Assembly (NCBI GenBank): GCA_002402175.1
Contig: NVVJ01000002.1
Coordinates: 60,899-124,898 of the forward strand
DNA from: SAR86 cluster bacterium
GTDB lineage: Bacteria > Pseudomonadota > Gammaproteobacteria > Pseudomonadales > Pseudohongiellaceae
DNA: 64,000 bases
Reading direction: 5' to 3'
In this document: piece by piece, positions 50,011 to 59,493 of the stretch
Layout: every line of letters starts with the position of its first letter
Numbering within the stretch: position 1 is the first letter of the stretch
Position numbers and translations under genes: made by a program
The notes under the pieces: model-generated
The model's database searches: none
What the model was told of the DNA's origin: nothing
The model's input: only the letters and a program-made list of their open reading frames with translations

Positions 50011-50327
50011 AGACTAACTATTCCCAGGGGGTAAAACGTCACGTGGGGCGACGTTGGCTTGTTCATAATATTGGCACAAAAACGAACAGAGTATTTATGC
50101 GTTTCCTAGTTACTTTAACGGCCGATTGCGCACTTTAATTACGCTAAATCCGCAGATAAAATTGAGGGTTTAAACAAGCCTCATGAAGGTGCTAGATTGT
50201 AACATAAAGCGCCAAAGAGAAGACAGCCAAAAAGGGGTTTAAAGCTAGTAAAATCTCGTGTTTTATCAACAATTTCCGACACTTTTTGCGAGTATTCGGC
50301 AGGGGCGCAATTTTACATTTTTATAGG
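50011..50327. other. Divergent promoter region of gyrA and mtaD
   Basis: About 320 bases between two divergent genes, AT-rich, with no open frame that looks coding. The gyrA promoter should be in the left half, but I cannot place it with confidence. Confidence 0.4.
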
Positions 50328-50333
50328 TATAAT
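50328..50333 (+). promoter_or_regulatory. Candidate -10 box for mtaD
   Basis: TATAAT at 50328-50333, 58 bases before the TTG start of mtaD. A -35 hexamer 17 bases upstream would be GCGCAA, a poor match, so the promoter is plausible but not strong. Confidence 0.4.
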
Positions 50334-50390
50334 CGCGCACTATCTTTTTCCAAAAACCTGCCTTAATTTGCCGTTTGATATGGGGTTGAT

Positions 50391-51731
50391 TTGAACACCG
50401 AAAACAACATAAATGCCGATTTGTTGATACATGCAAAGTGGATTATCCCCGTCGCGCCCCAAGGGGCCGTATTGGAAGATCATTGCATCGCTATTCGCGA
50501 CAAAAAAATAGTAGCAATTTGTCCCAGCGATGTCGGCAGCGAAACGATTTCAGCCCAACAGATAACCCGGCTTGGCAGTCATGCACTCATACCCGGATTG
50601 GTAAATGCTCATGGACATGCGGCAATGTCCCTGTTTCGCGGCATTGCAGATGATATACCTTTAGAGCAGTGGTTAGAGAAAAAAATCTGGCCCCTTGAAA
50701 GCAAGTTCGTTAGTGAATCTTTTGTCCAGCAAGGAACCACACTGGCGATTGCTGAAATGATCAGGTCCGGCACCACCTGCTTTGCAGATATGTACTTTTA
50801 CCCTGACATCGTAGCTAAGTCGGTAATCGAAGCCAGACTTCGAGCCCAATTAGCCAGTCCTGTTCTCGACTTTCCTACTGTATGGGCTCAAGACGCAGAT
50901 GAATATATTTCCAAAGCCACAAATTTACATGATGACTATCGCCATAGTGAATTGGTGTATACAGCTTTTGGCCCTCACGCCCCTTATACAGTTTCCGATG
51001 CCCCGCTGCAGAAATTATCTATGCTCGCTGAAGAGCTGGGTATCCCCGTTCATATGCACGTTCATGAAACGGCGCAAGAAGTCGCTGATGCAATTAAAAA
51101 TGATGGGCGTCGCCCACTGCAACGACTCGCTGATTTAGGGCTAATTAACCCAGGTTTGGTTTGTGTACATGCTACGCAGCTGAATTCTACCGAAATGAAA
51201 TTACTCGCCGAACATGGCGCCCACGTAGTTCACTGTCCTGAGTCTAATATGAAATTGGCGAGCGGGTTTTGCGAAGTAAGTGAGCTTCTCGAACACGGTG
51301 TCAATGTTGCACTCGGCACCGATGGCTGTGCCAGTAATAACGATCTAGATATGTTCTCTGAAATGCGCACAGCCGCCTTACTAGCAAAAGTTGTAGCCGA
51401 CAATGCCAGCGCCTTACCAGCGCAGCAAGCGCTAGAAATGGCTACCATAAATGGCGCAAAAGCCCTGGGCATGGAAGAACTCATCGGCACACTGGAGCCG
51501 GGAAAATTCGCTGACATTACCGCTGTTAACCTAGACAGCCTCAATAGCATGCCTGTATACAATCCGCTCTCTCAGCTAGTTTATTCAACTCAGGCTTCAC
51601 AGGTCTCCCATGTTTGGTGTGGCGGCGAGCTACTGCTACTAGAAGGAGAGCTACAGACTCTGGATCGCGATCTGATTAAAGTCACAAGCTATGAATGGCA
51701 ACAGCAACTTGAAGCAGCACAGAAGGCTTGA
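50391..51731 (+). CDS. mtaD: 5-methylthioadenosine/S-adenosylhomocysteine deaminase (TTG start)
   Basis: A 446-residue amidohydrolase of the TRZ/ATZ group that deaminates methylthioadenosine and S-adenosylhomocysteine. Metal-binding motifs are seen: VNAHGHAAMSLFRG with the HxH pair, HMHVHE with a later His, and LGTDGCASNNDLDMFSEM with the Asp. The frame has no ATG near the domain start; TTG at 50391 is used, with GGGG five bases upstream, and an in-frame alternative is not seen. It is the first gene of mtaD-ubiG-mupP-yciK, the order found next to gyrA in Pseudomonas. MTA is a by-product of polyamine synthesis, and its removal fits this gene's role. Confidence 0.88.
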   Translation: MNTENNINADLLIHAKWIIPVAPQGAVLEDHCIAIRDKKIVAICPSDVGSETISAQQITRLGSHALIPGLVNAHGHAAMSLFRGIADDIPLEQWLEKKIWPLESKFVSESFVQQGTTLAIAEMIRSGTTCFADMYFYPDIVAKSVIEARLRAQLASPVLDFPTVWAQDADEYISKATNLHDDYRHSELVYTAFGPHAPYTVSDAPLQKLSMLAEELGIPVHMHVHETAQEVADAIKNDGRRPLQRLADLGLINPGLVCVHATQLNSTEMKLLAEHGAHVVHCPESNMKLASGFCEVSELLEHGVNVALGTDGCASNNDLDMFSEMRTAALLAKVVADNASALPAQQALEMATINGAKALGMEELIGTLEPGKFADITAVNLDSLNSMPVYNPLSQLVYSTQASQVSHVWCGGELLLLEGELQTLDRDLIKVTSYEWQQQLEAAQKA

Positions 51732-51738
51732 ATCACTA

Positions 51739-52461
51739 ATGGAAAATGTAGACGAATTAGAAATACGAAAATTTGAAAGTCTGGCTTCCAGATGGTGGGA
51801 CAGCAATAGTGAATTTAAACCACTGCATGAAATAAATCCGCTACGAATGAACTACATAAGCCAACAGATTAACCTGGCAGGCAAGAAAGTACTTGATGTG
51901 GGCTGTGGTGGCGGCATTTTATCAGAGGCTATGACGCACCATGGAGCCGAAGTAACAGCAATTGACATGGCAGATGCCTCTTTAGCAGTGGCCAGGCTTC
52001 ATCAGCTAGAGAGTAAACTTGAAATTGACTACCAAAAATCATCAGCAGAGAAATTTGCAGCGAGCAATCCAGAGCAATTTGACGTGGTCACCTGTTTAGA
52101 GATGCTTGAACACGTTCCGGACCCATCGTCGGTGATCAGAGCTTGCTATGATTTGGTAAAACCAGGCGGCAAAGTATTTTTCTCAACAATAAACCGAAAC
52201 CCAAAATCCTATCTGTTTGCCGTATTAGGCGCTGAATATATTCTTGGTTTACTCCCTAAAGGAACGCATGATTACGCAAGGTTCATCAAACCATCCGAAT
52301 TGGCCGCCTGGTGCCGGCAATGCAATCTACAGCTCGAAAATCAGATTGGCATGGGCTACAACCTGTTAAGCAAGAAATATTTTCTAGGAAATAACATTGA
52401 TGTGAATTACATCGCCTGTTACTCAAAAGCTGATGACAAGCAAGAGCGCGGCATAGAATGA
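51739..52461 (+). CDS. ubiG: Ubiquinone biosynthesis O-methyltransferase UbiG
   Basis: A 240-residue methyltransferase that does both O-methylations in ubiquinone synthesis, using S-adenosylmethionine. The binding motif is VLDVGCGGGILSEAM near residue 50, and FDVVTCLEMLEHVPDP follows. The frame is open back to 51691, inside mtaD, but the ATG at 51739 gives the family N-terminus (MENVDELEIRKFESLASRWW) and starts seven bases after the mtaD stop. Its stop overlaps mupP by four bases (ATGA). Membrane ubiquinone production points to respiring cells. Confidence 0.94.
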   Translation: MENVDELEIRKFESLASRWWDSNSEFKPLHEINPLRMNYISQQINLAGKKVLDVGCGGGILSEAMTHHGAEVTAIDMADASLAVARLHQLESKLEIDYQKSSAEKFAASNPEQFDVVTCLEMLEHVPDPSSVIRACYDLVKPGGKVFFSTINRNPKSYLFAVLGAEYILGLLPKGTHDYARFIKPSELAAWCRQCNLQLENQIGMGYNLLSKKYFLGNNIDVNYIACYSKADDKQERGIE

Positions 52462-53147
52462 GCCTCGAGCTAGAAACATCAATAGAATGCGTGCTATTCG
52501 ATCTTGATGGCACATTAATTGATACAGTCATAGATTTTGTCACGGTGGTAAATCTGCTATTAGCAGAGCATGACAAGTCCGCAATTTCTGCCGAATCAAT
52601 CCATCAAACAGTATCTGACGGTGCACGCGCGCTAGTAAAACTGGCCTTTAATATTGAAGAAGATCATAAAGATTTCTTACGACTCAATCAGCGCTTACTG
52701 GATCTTTACTACATACAGCTGGAATCCACCGAGGCAAGCCTTTACCCAGGCTTAAATGAGTTACTGCTAAAACTTGAGAACTCGCAAATCCCCTGGGGAA
52801 TCGTAACCAATAAACCTGAGAAATACACAGTCTTACTACTAGAAAAGCTTGAGCTTACCCACCGATGTAAAGTGCTGGTCTGCCCCGATCATGTAAGTGA
52901 GCGAAAGCCTCATCCTGAATCAATTCTGCTGGCCTGTCAGAAGCTTGGATGCGACACTGAACGCACCGTTTATATAGGCGATCATATTCGTGATATACAA
53001 GCGGCAAAAAATGCTGACGTGATTGCAATAGCCGCTGCTTATGGCTACCTTGCGTGTGATGCAAAGGTGGAAGATTGGTATGCAGATTTTATATTGCAAT
53101 CCGCCGACCAAATAGAACCCTTATTAAACTTACTTAAATTCGCCTGA
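52458..53147 (+). CDS. mupP: HAD phosphatase, MupP (MurNAc-6-phosphate phosphatase)
   Basis: A 229-residue HAD-superfamily phosphatase. Motif I is DLDGTLIDTV near residue 15, motif II is IPWGIVTNKP near 112, and the last acidic motif is VYIGDHIRDIQAAKNAD. In Pseudomonas the gene between ubiG and yciK was shown to encode MupP, which recycles cell-wall sugar by removing phosphate from MurNAc-6-phosphate; the same place here supports it. Phosphoglycolate phosphatase (Gph) is the alternative from sequence alone. Its start overlaps ubiG by four bases, so it is coupled. Confidence 0.85.
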   Translation: MSLELETSIECVLFDLDGTLIDTVIDFVTVVNLLLAEHDKSAISAESIHQTVSDGARALVKLAFNIEEDHKDFLRLNQRLLDLYYIQLESTEASLYPGLNELLLKLENSQIPWGIVTNKPEKYTVLLLEKLELTHRCKVLVCPDHVSERKPHPESILLACQKLGCDTERTVYIGDHIRDIQAAKNADVIAIAAAYGYLACDAKVEDWYADFILQSADQIEPLLNLLKFA

Positions 53148-53148
53148 T

Positions 53149-53907
53149 ATGACATTTCAATACAAAGCCCCCGCTAATTTTTTAACCGATAAAACCATTT
53201 TGATAACCGGCGCAAGTGATGGAATAGGTAAAGCCTGTGCCAAATCATTTGCAGAGCACGGAGCTAGTTTAGTTCTCCTTGGTCGAACCCAAAGTAAACT
53301 GGAATCAGTTTATGATGAAATTGAAGAACTTCATCCAGGCAAAGTAGTCATTCATCCCATAGATTTCAAAACAGCATCAATAGAAGATTACAAAATACTC
53401 GCTGATTCTATAAACGATCAATATGAAAGTCTCGACGGCGTGATTCATAACGCCGCGTTATTGGGCGCTAGAACTCCAATCGAGTTTTACCCCGACCAGG
53501 ACTGGAGCGACCTCATGCAGGTTAATGTGAATGCGGCTTTTCATCTTAGTAAGGTTTTAATTCCAGCATTAAGTCGATCAGCAGATGCCAGAATGATATT
53601 CACCTCATCCAGTGTTGGCCGCACAGGTCGAGCTTATTGGGGCGCCTATGGCGTATCGAAATTTGCAATTGAAGGCTTAATGCAAACCCTTGCCGAAGAG
53701 CTTGAAAACACAACATCAATTAGGGTGAACAGTCTTAATCCTGGAGGCACTCGAACACTAATGAGGCGTGATGCCTACCCGGCTGAAAATCCGGAAACAC
53801 AACCCACCGCCGAATCATTAATGCCTGTTTATCTGTACTTGATGAGCCCCGAGGCCAAGTCGATACACGGCCAAGCATTGAACGTCAGAGGGTTCGAGTC
53901 GATCTAA
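53149..53907 (+). CDS. yciK: Short-chain dehydrogenase YciK
   Basis: A 252-residue NAD(P)-dependent oxidoreductase of the SDR family. The cofactor motif is TGASDGIGKACAKSF near residue 22. The catalytic residues are in SSSVGRTGRAYWGAYGVSK (Ser, Tyr and Lys). It is the usual neighbour of mupP in Pseudomonas and matches the YciK pattern. The substrate is not known. The start is one base after the mupP stop. It faces rluB on the minus strand. Confidence 0.87.
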   Translation: MTFQYKAPANFLTDKTILITGASDGIGKACAKSFAEHGASLVLLGRTQSKLESVYDEIEELHPGKVVIHPIDFKTASIEDYKILADSINDQYESLDGVIHNAALLGARTPIEFYPDQDWSDLMQVNVNAAFHLSKVLIPALSRSADARMIFTSSSVGRTGRAYWGAYGVSKFAIEGLMQTLAEELENTTSIRVNSLNPGGTRTLMRRDAYPAENPETQPTAESLMPVYLYLMSPEAKSIHGQALNVRGFESI

Positions 53908-54004
53908 TTGTAATAGTCTTTGAAGTCTATGAGTTTCGAATACCCCAGTACCCGGCGACCCGGCTGAACGAGGTACGTCAGCAACGGAGGCTTCTCTTTG
54001 CTCC

Positions 54005-54739
54005 TTAAACACTGACCAGTTTAAGCAGTTTTTCTATATCCATTCTTCCCAGCTCGTGAAACCTGCCTCGGGAAATTTTGCTGGGAATAAACAAAGGACC
54101 AAACCGCACTCGTTTCAGCCGACTTACTTTCAAGCCCTGAGACTCCCACAATTTTCTCACTTCCCTGTTACGACCTTCCATTAATACTACGTGATACCAC
54201 TGGTTAACACCTTCGCCGCCATAGTGTTGAATATCGGTGAATCGACAAAGGTTACCTTCGATCATTACACCTTTATGCATGTCCTGAATCATAGCTGGCG
54301 TTACGTCGCCCATAACTCGAACTGCATATTCTCTTTCAATTTGAGAGCTGGGATGCATTAGTTTGTTGGCAAGTTCGCCATCAGTGGTAAATAACAACAG
54401 GCCACTGGTATTAATATCCAGCCGCCCAACTGCAACCCATCGACCGTGTTTAAGTACAGGCAGATTATCAAATACAGTCTTTCTGCCGTCGGGATCTTTG
54501 CGTGACGAAATTTCATTTTCGGGCTTGTTATATAATATAACCCGTCGCTCATGGCGTGTTTTTTTCTGTGGCGACAGTTTTTTACCATCGACAACCACCT
54601 TGTCAGAGTCGTCCACCCGGTCGCCAATAACGGCGATTTTACCGTTAACTTTCACTCGCCCTTTCACAATCCAGGTTTCGATTTCCCGGCGCGATCCAAA
54701 ACCGGCACGGGCTAATACTTTTTGTAGCTTTTCAGTCAT
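54005..54739 (-). CDS. rluB: 23S rRNA pseudouridine(2605) synthase RluB
   Basis: A 244-residue pseudouridine synthase of the RsuA/RluB/E/F family. The N-terminal S4 RNA-binding domain (about 1-60) opens with KLQKVLARAGFGSRREIE, and the catalytic aspartate is in GRLDINTSGLLLFTTDG near residue 110. It converts a uridine in 23S rRNA. The basic C-terminal tail common in RluB is short here. It lies 46 bases after scpB and is convergent with yciK. Confidence 0.92.
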   Translation of the reverse strand: MTEKLQKVLARAGFGSRREIETWIVKGRVKVNGKIAVIGDRVDDSDKVVVDGKKLSPQKKTRHERRVILYNKPENEISSRKDPDGRKTVFDNLPVLKHGRWVAVGRLDINTSGLLLFTTDGELANKLMHPSSQIEREYAVRVMGDVTPAMIQDMHKGVMIEGNLCRFTDIQHYGGEGVNQWYHVVLMEGRNREVRKLWESQGLKVSRLKRVRFGPLFIPSKISRGRFHELGRMDIEKLLKLVSV

Positions 54740-54785
54740 GTTAGTTTCGTTTGGATTGTTTATTCATTAAAGGGCGTGATGCTGA

Positions 54786-55763
54786 TTAGTGTTCTTCTTT
54801 ATCATCGTCTTCGTCGACATCTGATGATTCGGTTTCGCTAACCACAGGCTCATCGCTCTCGTCCTGATCAGCAACAGTAACTTCTTCCTCAGAATCAGCC
54901 AACTCCGCATCTACCTCGTTATCTGATTCAAATTCACCTAGTTCTTCATCCAGCATTTCTTCTATTGGCTTTTCCGCGTCTGGATCCAGCAGTTCTTCAC
55001 CCTCGTCGTCATCCAACTCGTCGGAATTATCTTCTTCCTTCTCTGGCTGCAAATTGAGAATTTCGTCAAGTGGCTTCTTAGACAAGGCTACTGCTTCTTC
55101 TTCGGCTATCAAATCAGCCTGCTCGGATTCGCTTGTCTCAAAACTACTTTCGTCAATAGCGTCTTCTGGTAACTCCAGTATGCGCTGATCAGCAAAGTCA
55201 TCACCCATATCCAGCTCTGGATCGCCTTTGTCCAGTTCTTTGACCTCAGAAAGCGGTGGTAATTCCTGCAGACTTTTCAAATTAAAATAGTCTAAAAAGC
55301 CTTTTGTCGTTGCAAACATTGCCGGTCGACCTGGCACGTCTCGGTGACCAACAACGCGCACCCATTCTCGGTCCAGCAAGGTTCTAATAATATTGGAACT
55401 AACTCCAACTCCCCGAATTTCCTCAATGTCACCTCTGGTTATGGGTTGCCTGTAGGCAATCAAGGCTAGAGTTTCCAAAAGAGCACGTGTATATCTAGGC
55501 GGCCTTTCCTCCCAGAGTTTTGCCACCCACTCACTTAAATCCTGCTTAACCTGAAATCGATAGCCAGATGCAATCTCTTTAAGCTCGAAACCCCGATCTC
55601 CGCATTCTTCTGTGATGCGTTGCATAACAGCCTTCAACTCGTCGCGGTCTGGTTTTTCATCATCGCTAAAGACCTGAATAATATTATCCAGAGACAAAGG
55701 CCTGCCGGCGGCTAACAACAAGCCTTCAACGATCATTTTTACTTTATTATCTACATCACTCAT
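54786..55763 (-). CDS. scpB: Segregation and condensation protein B (long acidic tail)
   Basis: A 325-residue ScpB, part of the SMC-ScpAB condensin. The winged-helix pair fills about residues 1-180 (for example YTRALLETLALIAYRQPITR and GDIEEIRGVGVSSNIIRTLL). The C-terminal 140 residues are mostly Asp, Glu and Ser, with runs such as DDDEGEELLDPDAE, and look disordered. Bacillus ScpB is about 200 residues, so the tail is extra. It is 24 bases after scpA. Confidence 0.93.
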   Translation of the reverse strand: MSDVDNKVKMIVEGLLLAAGRPLSLDNIIQVFSDDEKPDRDELKAVMQRITEECGDRGFELKEIASGYRFQVKQDLSEWVAKLWEERPPRYTRALLETLALIAYRQPITRGDIEEIRGVGVSSNIIRTLLDREWVRVVGHRDVPGRPAMFATTKGFLDYFNLKSLQELPPLSEVKELDKGDPELDMGDDFADQRILELPEDAIDESSFETSESEQADLIAEEEAVALSKKPLDEILNLQPEKEEDNSDELDDDEGEELLDPDAEKPIEEMLDEELGEFESDNEVDAELADSEEEVTVADQDESDEPVVSETESSDVDEDDDKEEH

Positions 55764-55787
55764 GTTTTGTTATTAAGACCTGCCTTC

Positions 55788-56657
55788 TTAGCTTCTAGAT
55801 TTTAAATGTATGGGGCCAAAGGACTCTGACTGTACAATTTCAATCATTGAGTCTTTTATTAATTCCATGATTGCCAGAAATGTAACAACTACGCCTAACC
55901 TGCCCTCTTCTCGAATTAACAAAGAAACAAGCGGCACAAATTTATGATCAGAAATCCGAACAAGAATTTCCGACATTTTTTCTCGAGTTGATAGTGTCTC
56001 AAGTTGAATATGATGATGCCCAAAGTTATCGGCGCGTTTTAGTACACGAGACAGTGAAAGCAATACTTCACTCAGGTCTATTTCAGGATCGGGAGTCATT
56101 CGCTCGATTACCGGAAGAGCCGCACCAGCACGATGAATGTCGCGGTCCATTCGCACCAGATTATCGATGTCGTGTGCGGCTTTTTTGAAACGCTCGTATT
56201 CCTGTAAGCGCCTGATTAGCTGCATACGAGGATCTTCTTCTTCAACATCTTCAACTACCTGGCGAGGAAGAAGAATTCGGGATTTTATCTCCGCCAGCAT
56301 GGCCGCCATTACCAGATACTCTGCTGCCAACTCGAATTGCGAAGATTCCATTAAATCTACATAGGCCATATATTGATCAGTAATCTCGGCAACCTTGATA
56401 TCCAGTATATTGATATTTTGGCGTTTGATTAAATACAGCAATAAATCGAGTGGGCCTTCGAAAGCTTCCAGGAAAATCGCTAGAGCATCAGGCGGGATGT
56501 ACAAGTCTTTTGGGGCTTCGGTGATAACTTCGCCGTCTACGATGGCAAAGGGCAATTCCTGCTGCACCGAAGTATCGGGGTCATGGTCCTGGGGGGTTGC
56601 CGCTTCCCCCTGCGCTTCAAGATTTTTAGTGTCTGTGTCAGCGCTGTTAGTGGTCAA
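55788..56657 (-). CDS. scpA: Segregation and condensation protein A
   Basis: A 289-residue kleisin that bridges the SMC heads and binds ScpB. The conserved N-terminal block is FEGPLDLLLYLIKRQNINI, and VTFLAIMELIKDS at the C-terminus is the winged-helix that touches the SMC head. The first 40 or so residues before the family start are acidic and probably unstructured. A smc gene at 16.8 kb completes the set. It follows trpS after 81 bases. Confidence 0.94.
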   Translation of the reverse strand: MTTNSADTDTKNLEAQGEAATPQDHDPDTSVQQELPFAIVDGEVITEAPKDLYIPPDALAIFLEAFEGPLDLLLYLIKRQNINILDIKVAEITDQYMAYVDLMESSQFELAAEYLVMAAMLAEIKSRILLPRQVVEDVEEEDPRMQLIRRLQEYERFKKAAHDIDNLVRMDRDIHRAGAALPVIERMTPDPEIDLSEVLLSLSRVLKRADNFGHHHIQLETLSTREKMSEILVRISDHKFVPLVSLLIREEGRLGVVVTFLAIMELIKDSMIEIVQSESFGPIHLKSRS

Positions 56658-56738
56658 TCTGATGGCCTACTTTGAGTTCTCTAAGGTGGGCAATTTTACC
56701 TCAACTGATGATGAAAAGCTCGACCGGAAAGAGCTTTG

Positions 56739-57953
56739 TTACCAATTGCTCAATCCCATTGCATCTCTAACTTCCTGTATGGTTTCTTTCGCGGTTTCAC
56801 GGGCCGTTTCGCAGCCTTCAGCGATTATGGACCTGACAATATCCGGATCTTTTTCGTATTGCTCAGCCTCTTTCTGAATAGGCTCTAACTCCTTTACAAT
56901 CGCGTCACTAACCGGCTTCTTACATTCAAGACAGCCAATACCTGCAGTCTTGCAGCCCTCCACAACCCAGTCTTTGGTTTCTTGAGTGGAGTAGACTTGA
57001 TGCAGTTGCCATACCGGGCATTTTTCGGGGTCACCCGGGTCAGTTAAACGAACACGAGCTGGATCTGTAGGCATGGTACTAATCTTTTTCTCGATCTGAT
57101 CCAGCGGCTCTCTTAGGCAAATCGTATTGTTATACGACTTTGACATTTTTTGGCCATCGGTACCGGGCATTTTTGCCGCAGGTGTCAGTAACGATTGTGG
57201 TTCCGCCAAAATCATCTTGCCGCCGCCCTCCAAATAACCAAACAAACGTTCGCTGTCTCCAATAGAGATATTCTGCTGCTCTTTCAGTAAGGCCTGGGCC
57301 TTCGCCAGAGCCTCATGATCTCCCTGTTCCTGATAAGCGGTACGCAAATTGGAATACAGACGAGCTGCTTTTTTACCCATTTTTCGGATTGCTGCCTGCG
57401 CATTTTCCTCAAAGCCAGGTTCGCGGCCATAAATATGGTTAAATCTACGCGCTGTTTCTCGGGTAAGTTCAACATGAGCAACCTGATCTGCACCAACTGG
57501 CACGTAACCAGCTCGGTAGATCAATATATCCGCTGCCTGCAACAAGGGATAACCCAGGAAACCATAGGTATCCAGTTCCTTCTCACGCAGTTTTTCCTGT
57601 TGGTCTTTATAGCTTGGCACTCTCTCTAACCAGCCTAGTGGCGTAATCATCGATAACAGCAAATGCAGCTCAGCATGCTCTGGCACTCTAGACTGGACAA
57701 ACAGGGCAGCTGATCCGGGGTTAACCCCAACAGCCAGCCAGTCAATAACCATATCAATGACATTCTCTTCGAAAATGGATGGCTCGCCATAGTGGGTCGT
57801 TAGCGCATGCCAATCCGCGACAAAGAAAAAGCATTCGTATTCATGCTGCAATTTCACCCAGTTATTTAAAACGCCATGCATATGCCCCAAGTGCAACCGG
57901 CCTGTTGGCCGCATCCCTGATATTACCCGTTTCTGAGAATCCACCGTAGACAA
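56739..57953 (-). CDS. trpS: Tryptophanyl-tRNA synthetase with a four-cysteine motif
   Basis: A 404-residue class I enzyme that charges tRNA-Trp. The signature sequences are HLGH (in GRLHLGHMHG) and KMSKS (in GQKMSKSYNN). It is longer than E. coli TrpS (334), with an insert near 190-245 (KMGKKAARLYSNLRTAYQEQ onward). After KMSKS there are four cysteines spaced C-x21-C-x6-C-x2-C, very close to the C-x22-C-x6-C-x2-C set known to hold an iron-sulfur cluster in Thermotoga TrpRS. Whether this protein binds a cluster is inferred. It lies 80 bases after yciO and ahead of scpA. Confidence 0.94.
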   Translation of the reverse strand: MSTVDSQKRVISGMRPTGRLHLGHMHGVLNNWVKLQHEYECFFFVADWHALTTHYGEPSIFEENVIDMVIDWLAVGVNPGSAALFVQSRVPEHAELHLLLSMITPLGWLERVPSYKDQQEKLREKELDTYGFLGYPLLQAADILIYRAGYVPVGADQVAHVELTRETARRFNHIYGREPGFEENAQAAIRKMGKKAARLYSNLRTAYQEQGDHEALAKAQALLKEQQNISIGDSERLFGYLEGGGKMILAEPQSLLTPAAKMPGTDGQKMSKSYNNTICLREPLDQIEKKISTMPTDPARVRLTDPGDPEKCPVWQLHQVYSTQETKDWVVEGCKTAGIGCLECKKPVSDAIVKELEPIQKEAEQYEKDPDIVRSIIAEGCETARETAKETIQEVRDAMGLSNW

Positions 57954-58033
57954 CTCGCTCTCCTACTTTATCTGATTAAATTTCTAAAATTAGCGACGCA
58001 ATTATCGCTTAATTATACCTGTTAACTCTGACA

Positions 58034-58654
58034 TTATAAAAAAGGTTCCGGATCACCCTTCCCCGTTCTCAACACCTCAGGCACACCGTCAACCAAATCA
58101 ACCATTGTTGTTGGCTCTATGCCGCATACGCCTCCATCGACGATCAAGTCCACAAGCTTTCCGACCTTTTCCTGCATATCATAGGCATCAAACAGCGGCT
58201 CATCTTCACCAGGAAGTATAAGGCTGGTACTCATTATCGGCTCACCCAACTCACTAAGAATAGCTTGTGCGACCTTGTTGTCGGGAACCCTAAGACCAAT
58301 TGTCTTCCGTTTTGGATGCATCAGGCGACGTGGCACTTCGGGGGTCGCTTTTAAAATAAACGTATATGGCCCAGGCGTGCAGGCCTTAAGTATTCTGTAG
58401 GCGCTATTGTGTACCAATGCATAACTGGCCAGCGAAGACAGATCGCTGCATACCAGAGTGAAATTATGCTTATCGCCAAGCTGACGAATACGCCGAATTC
58501 GGTCTAACGCGGACTTATCGCCAATATGACAACCCAGAGCATAAGTAGAATCCGTTGGGTAAACGATAACTCCACCCTGCAAAAGAACTTCTACAGTTTG
58601 TTTAATAATCCTTTCTTCTGGATTAACAGGGTGTATTTGCTGAAAACTGCTCAT
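58034..58654 (-). CDS. yciO: YrdC/Sua5-domain protein YciO
   Basis: A 206-residue protein of the YrdC/TsaC superfamily, matching E. coli YciO in length and sequence, for example VIVYPTDSTYALGCHIGDK, then VPRRLMHPKRKTIGLRVPDN and the ending PEPFL. TsaC makes threonylcarbamoyl-AMP for tRNA t6A; YciO is a relative whose role is less sure. It is first of the yciO-trpS-scpA-scpB-rluB minus-strand run. Confidence 0.9.
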   Translation of the reverse strand: MSSFQQIHPVNPEERIIKQTVEVLLQGGVIVYPTDSTYALGCHIGDKSALDRIRRIRQLGDKHNFTLVCSDLSSLASYALVHNSAYRILKACTPGPYTFILKATPEVPRRLMHPKRKTIGLRVPDNKVAQAILSELGEPIMSTSLILPGEDEPLFDAYDMQEKVGKLVDLIVDGGVCGIEPTTMVDLVDGVPEVLRTGKGDPEPFL

Positions 58655-58854
58655 TACTTATTTTGGGCTTTCCCTGATAGTCAGGCTTGCGGTTACACTA
58701 TCGAGTATAGTTATTCGTTAAAGCGGTGAATATCGGGATTAATATTGCAGAAAAGAAAGATTCTATTACATCACCTCGCAAAAGCAGACACATTTCTTTA
58801 AATCGATTAACATGAACCGGCTATTCACCACCCGCGCAGGTAAGATAAACGACA

Positions 58855-59481
58855 ATGAAGCAACTTATAGATTACATTCCTCTGCTAGTATTTTTTAGTG
58901 TTTGGGCTATGGACGAGCGAGCGATTAATATCGCCGGGTTTGAGCACAGTATAGGTGGCGTTTTCAGCGCCGCCGAATTTCTGCTCGCGGCATCTATAAT
59001 TGTTTACGCTTCACTTTTTATATCACAAAAAAGGCTAGATAAATTTCAGTGGATAACACTGGGCGCCGTAATACTTTTTTGCCTGCCGACTATTATTTTT
59101 CGCAACATTGAATTTTTAAAATGGAAGGCGCCAATCGTTAACTGGATTTTCGCAACTGTATTTTTAGGGTCACGTTTTTTCAGCGACAAGCCTGCCATAG
59201 AACACATGATGGGCCATGCAGTGAATGCACCCAAGGAAGTCTGGTTTCGGCTTAATACTATCTGGATTATTTACTTTATAATTCTTGGGGCCGTCAACCT
59301 AACTGTTGCATTCACCCTTAGCGAAGCGCACTGGATTCAGTTTAAAGTTTTCGGAAATCTGATAATAACTTTCGTTTTTATAATGGGCCAGATGCCCATT
59401 CTTTCTAAATATATTGAAATAGACGAAGACGAAAATGAAGACAGCCAGAGCAAAGAGTCCGTTCAGGGCGACTCTGAATAA
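58855..59481 (+). CDS. yciB: Intracellular septation protein A (YciB)
   Basis: A 208-residue inner-membrane protein with about five membrane segments. The start KQLIDYIPLLVFFSVW and the later block WKAPIVNWIFATVFLGSRFF match YciB/IspA. In E. coli YciB affects envelope and septum growth. A charged C-terminal tail (DEDENEDSQSKESVQ) is longer than usual. It is convergent with the cyclophilin at 59.5 kb, with only 12 bases between them. Confidence 0.92.
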   Translation: MKQLIDYIPLLVFFSVWAMDERAINIAGFEHSIGGVFSAAEFLLAASIIVYASLFISQKRLDKFQWITLGAVILFCLPTIIFRNIEFLKWKAPIVNWIFATVFLGSRFFSDKPAIEHMMGHAVNAPKEVWFRLNTIWIIYFIILGAVNLTVAFTLSEAHWIQFKVFGNLIITFVFIMGQMPILSKYIEIDEDENEDSQSKESVQGDSE

Positions 59482-59493
59482 TTCAGTAGCGCC

